The notes under the pieces were generated by a model. The model made no database searches. It saw nothing but the letters and a program-made list of their open reading frames with translations, and had not been told where the DNA came from. A stretch of DNA of 64,000 bases. Source: Cellulomonas wangsupingiae (lineage in GTDB: Bacteria > Actinomycetota > Actinomycetes > Actinomycetales > Cellulomonadaceae). Made by a program: the position numbers and the translations under genes. Shown piece by piece: positions 1-8,157 of the stretch (within the stretch, counting starts at the first letter, position 1; every line of letters begins with the position of its first letter). The stretch spans positions 1,736,001 through 1,800,000 of the forward strand of contig NZ_CP101989.1 in the NCBI RefSeq assembly GCF_024508275.1. The letters are read 5' to 3'.

Positions 1-100
1 GGACCCCGTGCTCGGGCGGATGCTCTCGGCCGTGCGCGCGCGCCACGGCGGGGACCTCGTGGACGACGCGGCCGTCGTGCTCATCGGGTGCGACGCGTGA
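1..100 (+). CDS. PP2C/SpoIIE-type serine phosphatase, C-terminal fragment
   Basis: Only the last 32 codons lie in the window (frame from base 2, TGA at 98-100). They end in [12 protein letters not shown]. An acidic pair followed by a hydrophobic strand is how PP2C/SpoIIE (RsbU-like) phosphatase domains usually finish, with the Asp helping to bind metal. The stop overlaps the GTG of the following histidine kinase by GTGA, so the two are translationally coupled. A phosphatase, CHASE3 kinase and Rcp1-like regulator in one operon is a familiar actinobacterial signalling arrangement. The identification rests on a very short tail plus context, so it is tentative. Confidence 0.55.
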   Translation, partial: DPVLGRMLSAVRARHGGDLVDDAAVVLIGCDA

Positions 101-1701
101 GCGCACCGACGACGGCCGCGCGCCCGCGCCGCGCGACGACCCTGCGGCAGCGCCTGACGGCGCTGCTCGTCGCGGCCGGTGCGCTGCTGGGCGTCGTGCT
201 CGTGCTCGCCGGGTTCGTGCTGTCGCGCGCGCTGGCGTCCCAGCACGAGGTGACGGAGGTGTACTTCGACGCCGTCACGATGGCCGACGCCGCCTACGTG
301 CGGCTCGTGGACGCCGAGACGTCGGTCCGCGGCTACGCGCTCACGGGCAACGAGATCACCCTGGAGCTGTACGACCGGTCGGTCGAGGACGAGGTGACGT
401 TCACCTCGCTGGCCGAGGAGCTCGCGGCCATCGCGCCGCAGGCGGACCTCGTCGAGCAGGCGCGGACCGCGGCCGAGGCGGCCGAGCGGTGGCAGGACGA
501 GTTCGCGGCCCCGACGGTGGCCGAGGTCCGGGCGGGCGGCCCGGGGGCCGTGTCGCCGGAGGAGGTCGAGGCCGGCCTGCTGCTGTTCGACGAGGCGCGC
601 GTCGCGATCGAGGCGTACATGGCCGAGCTGCGCGAGGCGCGCGCGAACGCGGTCGACGAGCTCGAGACCTGGACCACGGCGACCGGCGCGCTGGTGCTGG
701 TGCTGGTCGTCGCCGCGGTCGTGGCCGGCGTCTCGCTGTGGTTCGCGCTGCGCCGGTGGGTGCTGGGCCCGGTCACCGCGCTCGGTCAGGCGACCCGCGC
801 GGTCACGCAGGGCGAGCTCGGTCACGTCGTGCGCGTCGAGGGCCCGGGCGAGATCGAGGCGCTCGCGGCCGACGTCGAGCGGATGCGGCTGGGCCTGGTG
901 ACGCAGCTCGCCGAGCTGCGGACCTCGCGCGAGGAGATCTCCGAGGCGCACCAGCGGCTGACCGAGCAGGCCGAGGAGCTGCGCAGGTCCAACCGGGACC
1001 TCGAGCAGTTCGCCTACGTCGCGTCGCACGACCTGCAGGAGCCCTTGCGCAAGGTCGCGAGCTTCACCCAGCTCCTGCAGAAGCGCTACGGCGGTCAGCT
1101 CGACGAGCGTGCGGACCAGTACATCGACTTCGCGGTCGACGGGGCCAAGCGCATGCAGCGGCTCATCCAGGACCTGCTCGGGTTCTCCCGGGTCGGACGC
1201 GTGGGCGGCGAGGTCACCGACGTCGACCTCGCGGCCGCGCTCGGACGCGCCCAGGACCAGCTCTCCGAGCGCATCGAGGAGGCGGGGGCCGTCGTCACGC
1301 ACGACGACCTGCCCGTGGTGCGCGGCGAGGAGCCGCTGCTCGTGCAGCTGTTCCAGAACCTCATCGGCAACGCCGTGAAGTTCGGGCACCCCGACCGGCC
1401 CCCGCAGGTGCACGTGAGCGCACGCCGGGTGGAGGGCGCCTGGGAGCTCGAGGTCCGCGACAACGGGATCGGCATCGAGCCCCAGTACGTCGACCGCGTG
1501 TTCGTCATCTTCCAGCGGCTGCACGCCAAGGACCTCTACGAGGGCACCGGGATCGGGCTGGCACTGTGCAAGAAGATCGTCGAGTTCCACGGCGGTCGCA
1601 TCTGGATCCCGGAGACCGACGGGGAGGGGACCACCATCCGCTGGACCCTGCCGGTCGCCGAGGACGAGACCCCCGGCGACGGGGACGAAGGACGGAGCTG
1701 A
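97..1701 (+). CDS. CHASE3-HAMP sensor histidine kinase
   Basis: Membrane sensor kinase of 534 residues from GTG 97. That start overlaps the upstream stop as GTGA; a GTG at 88 is also in frame. TM1 is about residues 20-43, and the extracytoplasmic stretch of about 50-185 resembles CHASE3. TM2 is about 197-218, followed by a HAMP linker to about 270. HisKA holds the phospho-acceptor His311 in SHDLQEPLR, the version typical of phytochrome-like kinases. The ATPase domain shows the N box (LFQNLIGNA, Asn421), DNGIG (455-459) and GTGIGL (483-488). No cytoplasmic PAS or GAF domain is seen, so the signal is presumably sensed by CHASE3. The next gene, 1 nt downstream, is a single-domain receiver that is its likely phosphorylation partner. 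The ligand is unknown. Confidence 0.93.
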   Translation: MSAPTTAARPRRATTLRQRLTALLVAAGALLGVVLVLAGFVLSRALASQHEVTEVYFDAVTMADAAYVRLVDAETSVRGYALTGNEITLELYDRSVEDEVTFTSLAEELAAIAPQADLVEQARTAAEAAERWQDEFAAPTVAEVRAGGPGAVSPEEVEAGLLLFDEARVAIEAYMAELREARANAVDELETWTTATGALVLVLVVAAVVAGVSLWFALRRWVLGPVTALGQATRAVTQGELGHVVRVEGPGEIEALAADVERMRLGLVTQLAELRTSREEISEAHQRLTEQAEELRRSNRDLEQFAYVASHDLQEPLRKVASFTQLLQKRYGGQLDERADQYIDFAVDGAKRMQRLIQDLLGFSRVGRVGGEVTDVDLAAALGRAQDQLSERIEEAGAVVTHDDLPVVRGEEPLLVQLFQNLIGNAVKFGHPDRPPQVHVSARRVEGAWELEVRDNGIGIEPQYVDRVFVIFQRLHAKDLYEGTGIGLALCKKIVEFHGGRIWIPETDGEGTTIRWTLPVAEDETPGDGDEGRS

Positions 1702-1702
1702 C

Positions 1703-2140
1703 ATGTCCGAGCAGAAGGTGATCGACGTCCTGCTGGTCGAGGACGACCCGGGCGACATCCTCATGACACGTGAGGCGTTCGAGCACAACAAGGTCCGCAA
1801 CCGCCTGTCGGTCGTGGCCGACGGGGTGAGTGCGCTGGAGTTCCTGCGCAAGGAGGGCGAGCACGTCGACGCCCCGACGCCGGACCTCGTGCTCCTGGAC
1901 CTCAACCTGCCCCGCATGGACGGGCGCGAGGTGCTCGAGGCGATGAAGTCGGACGAGAAGCTGCGCGCCATCCCGGTCGTGGTCCTCACGACGTCGGAGG
2001 CCGAGGAGGACGTCGTGCGCAGCTACTCGCTGCACGCCAACGCGTACGTGACCAAGCCCGTGGACTTCGACCGGTTCATCGACGTGGTCCGGCAGATCGA
2101 CGAGTTCTTCGTCGAGGTGGTCCGGCTCCCCGGGCGCTGA
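1703..2140 (+). CDS. Rcp1-like single-domain response regulator
   Basis: Receiver domain only, 145 residues, with no DNA-binding output. The acidic pair is in LLVEDDPGD, the phospho-acceptor is Asp66 in VLLDLNLP, the conserved Thr lies in VVVLTTSEA and the Lys in VTKPVDF. The insert between strands and the NxxR region resemble cyanobacterial Rcp1, which pairs with phytochrome-like kinases carrying the same SHDLQEP box as the gene before it. The start ATG lies 1 nt after the kinase stop and follows a purine-rich RBS (GACGAAGGACGGAG). It probably relays phosphate to, or modulates, the upstream PP2C phosphatase; that link is inferred from context. Confidence 0.92.
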   Translation: MSEQKVIDVLLVEDDPGDILMTREAFEHNKVRNRLSVVADGVSALEFLRKEGEHVDAPTPDLVLLDLNLPRMDGREVLEAMKSDEKLRAIPVVVLTTSEAEEDVVRSYSLHANAYVTKPVDFDRFIDVVRQIDEFFVEVVRLPGR

Positions 2141-2226
2141 GATGAGCAGCGCCGGCCGGATCGGGAAGAGAGCGCGCCCGGTCGGCGTTGTACCGCTCGA
2201 CACGACGAGAGCGAGTGTGGAGAGCG

Positions 2227-3171
2227 ATGCTGGACCCCCGGGACATCTACGACGTCGACACCGACGTGGCCGAGCGTGTGGCGCAGGCCGCACGGCACGG
2301 CGCCGGACCTGTGCTGCTGCACGCGGTGCGCGGGTTCGTCGACGCCGGCCAGGCCGGGCAGGTCGCGGTGGACCACCTCGTCGGTGACGGCGCGACGCAG
2401 CGGCTGGTGACGTTCGACGTCGACCAGCTCGTCGACTACCGCTCGCGCCGCCCCGTCATGACGTTCGACTCGGGCTGGACGCACTACGACGCGCCGGAGC
2501 TCGTGGTCGACCTCCTCGAGGACGCCCACGGCGTGCCCTACCTCCTGCTCCACGGCGTCGAGCCGGACGTGCAGTGGGAGCGGTGGGTGGCGGCGGTGCG
2601 GCAGGTCGTCGAGCGCTTCGACGTCCCCCTCGTCGTCGGGCTGCACGGCATCCCCATGGGGGTGCCGCACACCCGGCCGGTGTCCGTCACGGCGCACGCG
2701 ACGCGTGCCGAGCTGGTGGCGGACCACACCTCGCTCTTCGGGACGGTGCAGGTGCCCGGGAGTGCGGCGGCGCTGCTCGAGCTGCGCCTCGGCGAGTCCG
2801 GGCACGACGCGATGGGCTTCGCCGTGCACGTCCCGCACTACCTCGCGCAGTCGCCCTACCCGGCGGCCGGGCTGGAGGGCCTGCGTCACGTCGAGCGCGC
2901 GACCGGCCTCGACCTGCGCCTCGCCGCGCTGGAGCCGGCGGCCACCGAGGTGATGCAGGAGGTCGAGCGCCAGGTGGAGGGGTCCACGGAGGTCGCCGCC
3001 GTCGTGCACGCCCTCGAGGAGCAGTACGACGCGTACACCCGCAGCGTCGGCCGCACCAGCCTGCTCGCGCAGGCCGCCGACCTGCCGACGGCGGAGGAGA
3101 TCGGCGCCGAGCTCGAGCGCTTCCTCGCCGAGCAGACCGACCAGGACGGTGACGGCGGGCCCACCGGCTGA
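2227..3171 (+). CDS. PAC2 family protein
   Basis: A 314-residue protein of the PAC2 (proteasome assembly chaperone 2-like) family, recognised by the N-terminal LLHAVRGFVDAGQAG segment, the central VVGLHGIPMGVPHTRP, and VHVPHYLAQSPYP. Actinobacterial members form oligomers of unknown function; a role in proteasome assembly is known only for eukaryotic relatives. The residues after about 235 form an acidic helical tail rich in Glu. The start is set at ATG 2227 because GGAG sits 4 nt upstream; a TTG at 2188 would add 13 residues without an RBS. It stands alone between the signalling operon and the cold-shock gene, so context says little about its role. Confidence 0.85.
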   Translation: MLDPRDIYDVDTDVAERVAQAARHGAGPVLLHAVRGFVDAGQAGQVAVDHLVGDGATQRLVTFDVDQLVDYRSRRPVMTFDSGWTHYDAPELVVDLLEDAHGVPYLLLHGVEPDVQWERWVAAVRQVVERFDVPLVVGLHGIPMGVPHTRPVSVTAHATRAELVADHTSLFGTVQVPGSAAALLELRLGESGHDAMGFAVHVPHYLAQSPYPAAGLEGLRHVERATGLDLRLAALEPAATEVMQEVERQVEGSTEVAAVVHALEEQYDAYTRSVGRTSLLAQAADLPTAEEIGAELERFLAEQTDQDGDGGPTG

Positions 3172-3408
3172 CGGGTCGGGGCGCGGCCGCCGTGACCGGA
3201 TCGTTGCCGCCGCGGAGCGGGGCGAACCACTCATCTCGTGGCGTACGCCACACCGGGCGTGCAAGGATGCAGCCGTTGCAGTGGCATACGGACGCTCGAC
3301 CGGTCTGCTGCCCGCGGCCCCTCGGGGCGGCGGGCGTGAGGATCCGTCAGGTCCCCTGGAATGGCGGGGACGGGACCACCCGGTGCAGGACGTGAGACAT
3401 TGCGGCAC

Positions 3409-3430
3409 ACCGCGGGCACCGGCCCGCGGT
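3409..3430 (+). promoter_or_regulatory. Hairpin in the cold-shock gene leader
   Basis: A 9-bp perfect stem (ACCGCGGGC / GCCCGCGGT) with a 4-nt ACCG loop lies 31 nt before the cold-shock start codon. No T-run follows, so it does not look like a terminator for this strand. Structured 5' leaders are known to control cold-shock mRNAs in other bacteria; that role here is an inference. The rest of 3172-3408 shows no gene and no convincing promoter. Confidence 0.4.
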
Positions 3431-3461
3431 GGTCACCCGGTGGGACAGAAGGATGCTCGAC

Positions 3462-3665
3462 ATGGCACAGGGCGCGGTCAAGTGGTTCAACTCCGAGAAG
3501 GGCTTCGGGTTTATCGCCCAGGACGACGGTGGCCCCGACGTCTTCGTCCACTACTCGGCCATCGACACGCAGGGCTACCGCTCGCTCGACGAGGGTCAGC
3601 GCGTGGAGTTCGAGATCACGCAGGGTCAGAAGGGTCCGCAGGCGGAGCACGTCCGCCCGGTGTGA
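3462..3665 (+). CDS. Cold-shock protein, CspA family
   Basis: A 67-residue OB-fold single-strand nucleic-acid-binding protein. It begins [18 protein letters not shown], carrying RNP1 (KGFGFI), followed by RNP2 (VFVHY), both complete, and the length is standard for the family. It probably acts as an RNA chaperone that melts mRNA structure. The start ATG 3462 is preceded by AGAAGGA at 8 nt; in-frame starts further upstream have no homology. It is monocistronic, with a structured leader and a strong terminator directly after it. Confidence 0.95.
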   Translation: MAQGAVKWFNSEKGFGFIAQDDGGPDVFVHYSAIDTQGYRSLDEGQRVEFEITQGQKGPQAEHVRPV

Positions 3666-3672
3666 CCTGACC

Positions 3673-3735
3673 GCCCGGCCTCGGCCGGGCGTCTGCGGAC
3701 GACGGGGCCGCACCCGACGAGGGTGCGGCCCCGTC
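3673..3735. terminator. Double hairpin terminator between convergent genes
   Basis: Two stems follow each other: GCCCGG/CCGGGC at 3673-3690, and a perfect 15-bp stem at 3701-3715/3721-3735 with a 5-nt loop (GACGA). They lie between the cold-shock gene (plus) and the end of the methyltransferase gene (minus, stop at 3754), so they can serve both strands. There are no clear U-tracts, as is usual in very GC-rich actinobacteria. Confidence 0.8.
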
Positions 3736-3753
3736 GCGCGTGCGGCCCCGCGC

Positions 3754-4638
3754 TCAGCCCGCGCCGTCCGCCTCGGGGTCGTGGCGCGGGACGGCGGCCC
3801 CCGCGAACGCGCGGGCCTCGCCGTCGTCGAGCAGGCGGGCGGGCACGGGGAGCGTCCGCAGCGTGCGCGCCAGCCCCGCGTCGTCCAGCAGCTCGCCGTC
3901 GTCGGTGCCGACGAGCAGCAGGTTGCCGTACCGGCGCCCACGCAGCTGGGCCGGCTCCGCGACCACGCCCACGTACCGGAACGCCGCGGCGATGGTCGCG
4001 ACCTCCGCGCGTGCGAGCGCCAGCGGGGGCTTGTCCGCGCAGTTCGCCACGTAGGCCCCGCCGGGGCGCAGGACGCGCCGCACCTCGCGTGCGAACTCCA
4101 GCGTGGTCAGGTGGTCGGGGGTCCGGTCGCCGGCGAAGACGTCGCGCGCGACGACGTCGTAGGTGGCGTCCGGCAGACGCGTCAGCTCCGCACGGGCCTC
4201 CCCGGTGCGCAGCCGCAGGGCCGGGGCGCGGGGGAGGTCGAACCACTCGCGCGCGAGCCGCGCCAGCTCCCCGTCCAGCTCGACGGCGAGCTGCCGCGCG
4301 GCGGGGTGGCGGTGCGCGACCGCCCGCGCCAGCGCGCACCCGCCGGCGCCCAGGTGCACGACCGTCAGGTCCGCGCGGCGCCGGGCCACCACCTCGACCA
4401 CCGCGGCGGCGTGCTGCATGTACTCGAAGTCGAGCAGCCCGGGGTCGTCCAGGTCCACGAAGGAGCTCGGGACGCCGTTCACCAGCAGGGTGGCGGCCCG
4501 TGGCCTGCCGGGCTCGGGCACGACCTGCGCGGTCCCGGTCGAGACCGGCACGGGGCCGTCGGGCCAGGCGGGGCCGCCGGGTGCCGACCGGGATGTCGGT
4601 GGTCGGCGGGACGATGGTTCACGACGTCGGGCAGCCAC
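3754..4638 (-). CDS. Spermidine-synthase-like SAM-dependent methyltransferase fold protein
   Basis: About 294 residues with a Rossmann-type SAM fold of the spermidine-synthase family. It has a short N-terminal strand region (LLVNGVPSSFVDLDDP, then LLDFEYMQHAA), the glycine motif VVHLGAGGCALARAVAH, the acidic strand-2 end QLAVELDGELARLARE, and YDVVARDVFAG after strand 4. Actinobacterial proteins of this type are annotated as spermidine synthase or fused MFS/spermidine synthase, but polyamine synthesis has not been shown for most. The start is uncertain: GTG 4638 is used here, GTG 4644 and ATG 4698 are also in frame, and the last falls inside the LexA box. It is divergent from the HEPN gene and may share its control. 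Confidence 0.75.
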   Translation of the reverse strand: MAARRREPSSRRPPTSRSAPGGPAWPDGPVPVSTGTAQVVPEPGRPRAATLLVNGVPSSFVDLDDPGLLDFEYMQHAAAVVEVVARRRADLTVVHLGAGGCALARAVAHRHPAARQLAVELDGELARLAREWFDLPRAPALRLRTGEARAELTRLPDATYDVVARDVFAGDRTPDHLTTLEFAREVRRVLRPGGAYVANCADKPPLALARAEVATIAAAFRYVGVVAEPAQLRGRRYGNLLLVGTDDGELLDDAGLARTLRTLPVPARLLDDGEARAFAGAAVPRHDPEADGAG

Positions 4639-4690
4639 GCGCACACGGTACGTCGTGGACCGGGCGGACGGGGTCGGGGGATTGACGAGT

Positions 4691-4706
4691 TCGAACATGT
4701 GTTCGA
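4691..4706. promoter_or_regulatory. LexA-binding SOS box
   Basis: The 16-bp sequence TCGAACATGTGTTCGA is a perfect palindrome. It matches the Gram-positive/actinobacterial LexA box (CGAAC-N4-GTTCG) at every conserved position. It lies 45 bp before the HEPN start codon and within the divergent promoter region of the methyltransferase gene. DNA-damage control of the HEPN gene, and possibly of both genes, is inferred. Confidence 0.8.
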
Positions 4707-4750
4707 AGATGAGCACGGCGGGCGAGCCGCCGCGACAGGAGGTGGGACCG

Positions 4751-5191
4751 ATGGTCGGACGTACGGGTGTGCTGGACCCCGCGACCCTCCTCCCGCAGTC
4801 CGCACAGCTGCTGGGACGGGCGGACGCCGAGCTGTTGGCCGCCCAGTTCTCGGGTGAGCCGTGGGAGATGTTCTCCCACGCGCACCTCGCGGCGCTGCGC
4901 GCCGGAGCCGCGCTGGTCGCCGCCCGCGGGCGGCCGTCGGGGCGAGGGGCGCCGCGCACGGTGTGGGGGATGCTCGACGCGGTGGCACCGGAGCTCCACA
5001 CGCTCTCGGCGCTGTTCGCCCAGTCGGCGTCGTTGCGCGCGGCCGTCGACGCGGGTCGTTTCGAGCTGGTCACACCGATCCGGGCGGAGCGTGCGCTGTG
5101 CGCCGCGGAGGACCTGGTGGACGCGGTCCGTGGCATGCTGGCCGACGACGCGGGGGCGACGCTCGACCTGCCCGCCGTCGCGGGCACGTGA
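4751..5191 (+). CDS. SAV_6107 family HEPN domain protein
   Basis: A 146-residue all-helical protein matching the SAV_6107-type HEPN family of actinobacteria. Recognisable segments are LLGRADAELLAAQ, the helix MFSHAHLAALRAGAALVAA, and the C-terminal IRAERALCAAEDLVDAV. HEPN domains often bind nucleotides or act as RNases, but the classical R-x4-6-H RNase motif is not obvious, so no catalytic role is claimed. The start ATG 4751 has an ideal AGGAGGTG at 6 nt; an ATG at 4709 would place the start beside the LexA box. From memory, relatives are often found near translesion polymerase genes; none is present here, but a consensus SOS box lies upstream. Confidence 0.85.
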   Translation: MVGRTGVLDPATLLPQSAQLLGRADAELLAAQFSGEPWEMFSHAHLAALRAGAALVAARGRPSGRGAPRTVWGMLDAVAPELHTLSALFAQSASLRAAVDAGRFELVTPIRAERALCAAEDLVDAVRGMLADDAGATLDLPAVAGT

Positions 5192-5340
5192 ATACCTGGC
5201 GCCGTGGTGCCGGGAGGTAGCGGTCCCGCCTGTCCGTGCCGCATGATGATGGCCCTGCCGACGGTCGCTCGACTACCACCTTGGTGCCAGCCGATCTATC
5301 CTGAGGCCACATAGTCCACCGGAGTGCGACGGGGGTCGGG

Positions 5341-5736
5341 ATGCCACTCTCCGAGTACGAGCAGCGCGTGCTCGAGCAGATGGAGCGCCAGCTGACGTCT
5401 GACGACCCTCGGCTCGCCAACACGCTCACCCGCCGTGGCGGTCATCGCGCCGCCACGCGCTACGTCGTTGCCGGCGCCGGAGCCGTCGTCGGTCTCCTGC
5501 TGCTCGTCATCGGGGCGGCCACGTCACGCCCGTGGCTCGGTGCCATCGGCTTCGTCGTGATGTTCGCCGCGGTCGCGTTCGCGTTCGCCGCGCCGCGTCC
5601 CGAGCGCACCGGTCCGCAGGGCACGGTCGCCCCCGACGGGACGGTGCGTCCGGCTCCGGCAGCAGCGAAGAAGCAGGGGTTCATGTCGCGGCTCGAGCAG
5701 CGGTGGGACCACCGCCGCGAGGGCGACGGGCGCTGA
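5341..5736 (+). CDS. DUF3040 family membrane protein
   Basis: A 131-residue protein of the actinobacterial DUF3040 family. It opens with the conserved amphipathic helix MPLSEYEQRVLEQMERQL, then DDPRLANTL. Two transmembrane helices follow at about residues 42-62 and 65-83. The C-terminal tail is basic and Gln/Arg-rich and presumably cytoplasmic. Function is unknown. In many actinobacteria this family sits just before the dcw cluster, as it does here with the tgpA operon inserted. The G-rich stretch before ATG 5341 serves as RBS. Confidence 0.88.
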   Translation: MPLSEYEQRVLEQMERQLTSDDPRLANTLTRRGGHRAATRYVVAGAGAVVGLLLLVIGAATSRPWLGAIGFVVMFAAVAFAFAAPRPERTGPQGTVAPDGTVRPAPAAAKKQGFMSRLEQRWDHRREGDGR

Positions 5737-5747
5737 GCCGACCACGT

Positions 5748-5766
5748 CCCGCGCCCCGGGCGCGGG
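5748..5766. terminator. Candidate bidirectional terminator
   Basis: CCCGCGC and GCGCGGG form a 7-bp stem around a 5-nt loop in the gap between the convergent DUF3040 gene (stop 5736) and tgpA (stop 5830). Position and structure suit a shared terminator; there is no U-run. Confidence 0.5.
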
Positions 5767-5829
5767 CGCGACGGGTGCGCCGCACGGTCCGCTCGCGCGA
5801 CCGACGTCGTCCGTCGGTGGCGGGCGCCG

Positions 5830-8157
5830 TCAGCCGATCCGGGCGGGTTCCGGCGCCGCGGCCTGCGTGAGCGCGTCGCGGACCCCGTCGCGCACCTGCC
5901 GCACCCAGGCGTCGAGCTCCTCCGGGGTGTGCACCTCGGCCGTCGGCGCGTAGCGCGCCCGTTCCACGGCCCGGGCGAGCCGTTCGAGGGCGTCGCGCGG
6001 TGGGCCGGCGAGCCCGCGTCCCGTCCGTGCGGCGACGACCTGGTCGACCTGCCGCACGACGCCGCGTGGGCTCGTCGCGTCCGACCACCGCACGTCGAGG
6101 CGGGCGAGCTCGCGGCGCAGCGCCCACCAGGCGTGCTCCGGCGTCGGCACCCACCGCCGACGGCGACGCACGAGGAGCGCAGCCACCGACGCCGCGCCGG
6201 CCACCAGCAGCACCAGAGCGACGCTCACCCCGACCGGCACCCACGACGTGGTCTCCTCGTCGACACCCGACGGCACGGTGGCCGGAGCGGTCGCCGCCGC
6301 GGTCGGCGCCGTTCCCTGCTGCTGCTGCGGTACCTCCTCGGTGAAGGAGCCCGCGCCCGAGGCGGCGCTGAACGGGTCCGCCCAGACGGGCGGCGGACCG
6401 CTCTGCGACGCGGGGGTCGGCTCGAACCGCACCCAGCCGAGCCCGTCGAAGTACAGCTCCGGCCAGGCGTGCGCCAGCCGGCCCGTCACGACGTACTCGC
6501 CGTCGTCGGTGCGCTGGCCGGGGAGGAAGCCGACCCCGACCCGCGACGGGATGTCGAGCGTGCGGGCCATCATCGCCATGGCGGTCGCGAACTGCACGCA
6601 GTACCCGCGGCGGTCCTCGAGGAAGTCCCACACCGCGTCCGAGGTCCGCGCGGGCGGCACGCGGGTGTCGTAGGTGAAGTTCGCGGCGGACCGCAGCCAC
6701 GTCTGGAGGTCCAGGGCCTGGTCGTACGGGCCGACGGAGTCCTCGGTCACCTGTGCGGCGAGCGCCGCGATGTCCTCGCGGTGCTCGGTCCCCGGCAGGG
6801 CCGTGTACAGGTCGGCGTCCGTCGGGCGGCCGACGCGCGCGCCGCGCAGGTCCTGCGCGGTCAGCGTCGGCACCTGCACGAGCATGCTGTACGTCAGACC
6901 GTCGCTGGTGGCGCGTTCCCCGACGACCTCGTCCCGCAGCGGGTCGTACCCCCAGTCGCCTCCGACGGCCACGGTGCGCGGGAACGTGCTGACCGGCAGC
7001 CGTCGCTCCCGCAGTGCGCCGACCTCGACGTCGACCTGGGCCAACGAGCCCACGGCCGGGTCGGGCGCGGTGCCGAGCACCTGCGGGTCGGACGCCAGGA
7101 GGGCGGCGGGGTCCCACGGGTCGAGCTGGTCGTTGTCTGTCCGCTCCCAGAGACGCCCGTCGAACGTCGTGAGCGTGAACGCGCGCAGCGGCCCGACGAG
7201 CCGGGCGTCGATCGCGGGTGTCGTCGGCTCGGTGGGCTCGCCCGTGGGTGCGGGCGTCGCGGACGGGTCCACGGTCGCGACGGCGGCCTCCGCCACGACG
7301 GAGTCCGCGCCGGCGGTCCCGTCGGGCGCACTCGGGTCGCTGACGCGGTACGTCAGGACGACCTGGCCCGAGCGGGCGCCCAGGCTCTCGCGCAGGTCGA
7401 GGTCGTCGCTGAGCTCGAGGGGACCGACGGGTCCGTCGCCGAACGTCGGCAGGGCCACGCTCGCCCACCCCGGCAGGTCCATGAGGGGCGGGCCCGCGAG
7501 CAGGCTCCCGCACGCCAGGACCACGGTGGTGACCGTCGCGGTGCAGATGCGGCGCACCCGTCCGGCGTGCGCGTGCAACGGGGCGGCACCGTACGCGAGC
7601 AGGGCGAGGTACGCGCACGCGGTCCAGAACATCGGCGCGGCGCCCGCGGGGAAACCGAGCACGATCGCGGGGATCCACAGCGCGAGGAGCGCGACGCCGC
7701 TGACCGCCGGCACCCGCAGCGTCAGCACGGCGGCGTCGACCAGCAGGTAGACCGCCAGCGCACCGATGACGACGAGCATCTCGCCGGGCCGCACGTCCGG
7801 CATGGGGACGTACGAGTCGTTGACGACCTGCACACCCTGGCGTGCCGTCGTCCAGGCGCGTGCGACGGCGTCGAGATCCGGCAGGAACTGCGGGCGGCCC
7901 GGGGGCGCGCCGTACCGCAGCACCAGCCCCACCAGGGCGACGAACGCCCCGACGGCCGTCGGTACCCACCACGTGCGGGTGGCGGCGCGCGCCAGGCCGG
8001 TGGCGCCGGCGACGACCAGCACGGCGACGAGGGAGACGAGCAACCAGCGGCGTCCGGCGACGAGCCCGGTGAGCGCGAGCAGGCCGGACCACGTCGCGAG
8101 CACGGCCAGGGCGCTGCCCACGACGACGCGTCCGCCCCGCTCCGGGCCCGGCGTCAC
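5830..8157 (-). CDS. TgpA-like transglutaminase membrane protein
   Basis: A 775-residue protein with about six N-terminal transmembrane helices (residues about 10-240), a large extracytoplasmic domain with a transglutaminase-like core, a further TM near residue 620 and a DUF4129-like cytoplasmic tail. The papain-like residues are visible: Cys in EDRRGYCVQFATAMAMMAR, His in GRLAHAWPELYFDG and the acidic partner in WVRFEPTP. The GTG start overlaps the stop of the DUF58 gene (GTGA). moxR-DUF58-tgpA is a widely conserved operon of unknown physiological role, often linked to envelope or secreted-protein processing. In many Micrococcales it lies just upstream of mraZ and divergent from it, as here. 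Confidence 0.92.
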   Translation of the reverse strand: MTPGPERGGRVVVGSALAVLATWSGLLALTGLVAGRRWLLVSLVAVLVVAGATGLARAATRTWWVPTAVGAFVALVGLVLRYGAPPGRPQFLPDLDAVARAWTTARQGVQVVNDSYVPMPDVRPGEMLVVIGALAVYLLVDAAVLTLRVPAVSGVALLALWIPAIVLGFPAGAAPMFWTACAYLALLAYGAAPLHAHAGRVRRICTATVTTVVLACGSLLAGPPLMDLPGWASVALPTFGDGPVGPLELSDDLDLRESLGARSGQVVLTYRVSDPSAPDGTAGADSVVAEAAVATVDPSATPAPTGEPTEPTTPAIDARLVGPLRAFTLTTFDGRLWERTDNDQLDPWDPAALLASDPQVLGTAPDPAVGSLAQVDVEVGALRERRLPVSTFPRTVAVGGDWGYDPLRDEVVGERATSDGLTYSMLVQVPTLTAQDLRGARVGRPTDADLYTALPGTEHREDIAALAAQVTEDSVGPYDQALDLQTWLRSAANFTYDTRVPPARTSDAVWDFLEDRRGYCVQFATAMAMMARTLDIPSRVGVGFLPGQRTDDGEYVVTGRLAHAWPELYFDGLGWVRFEPTPASQSGPPPVWADPFSAASGAGSFTEEVPQQQQGTAPTAAATAPATVPSGVDEETTSWVPVGVSVALVLLVAGAASVAALLVRRRRRWVPTPEHAWWALRRELARLDVRWSDATSPRGVVRQVDQVVAARTGRGLAGPPRDALERLARAVERARYAPTAEVHTPEELDAWVRQVRDGVRDALTQAAAPEPARIG

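Noticed and set aside
4639..4698. Longer form of the methyltransferase starting at ATG 4698
   Set aside because: It would place the start codon within the LexA box, and the added residues (Arg/Ser/Pro-rich) show no family similarity. A later GTG is preferred, with low certainty.
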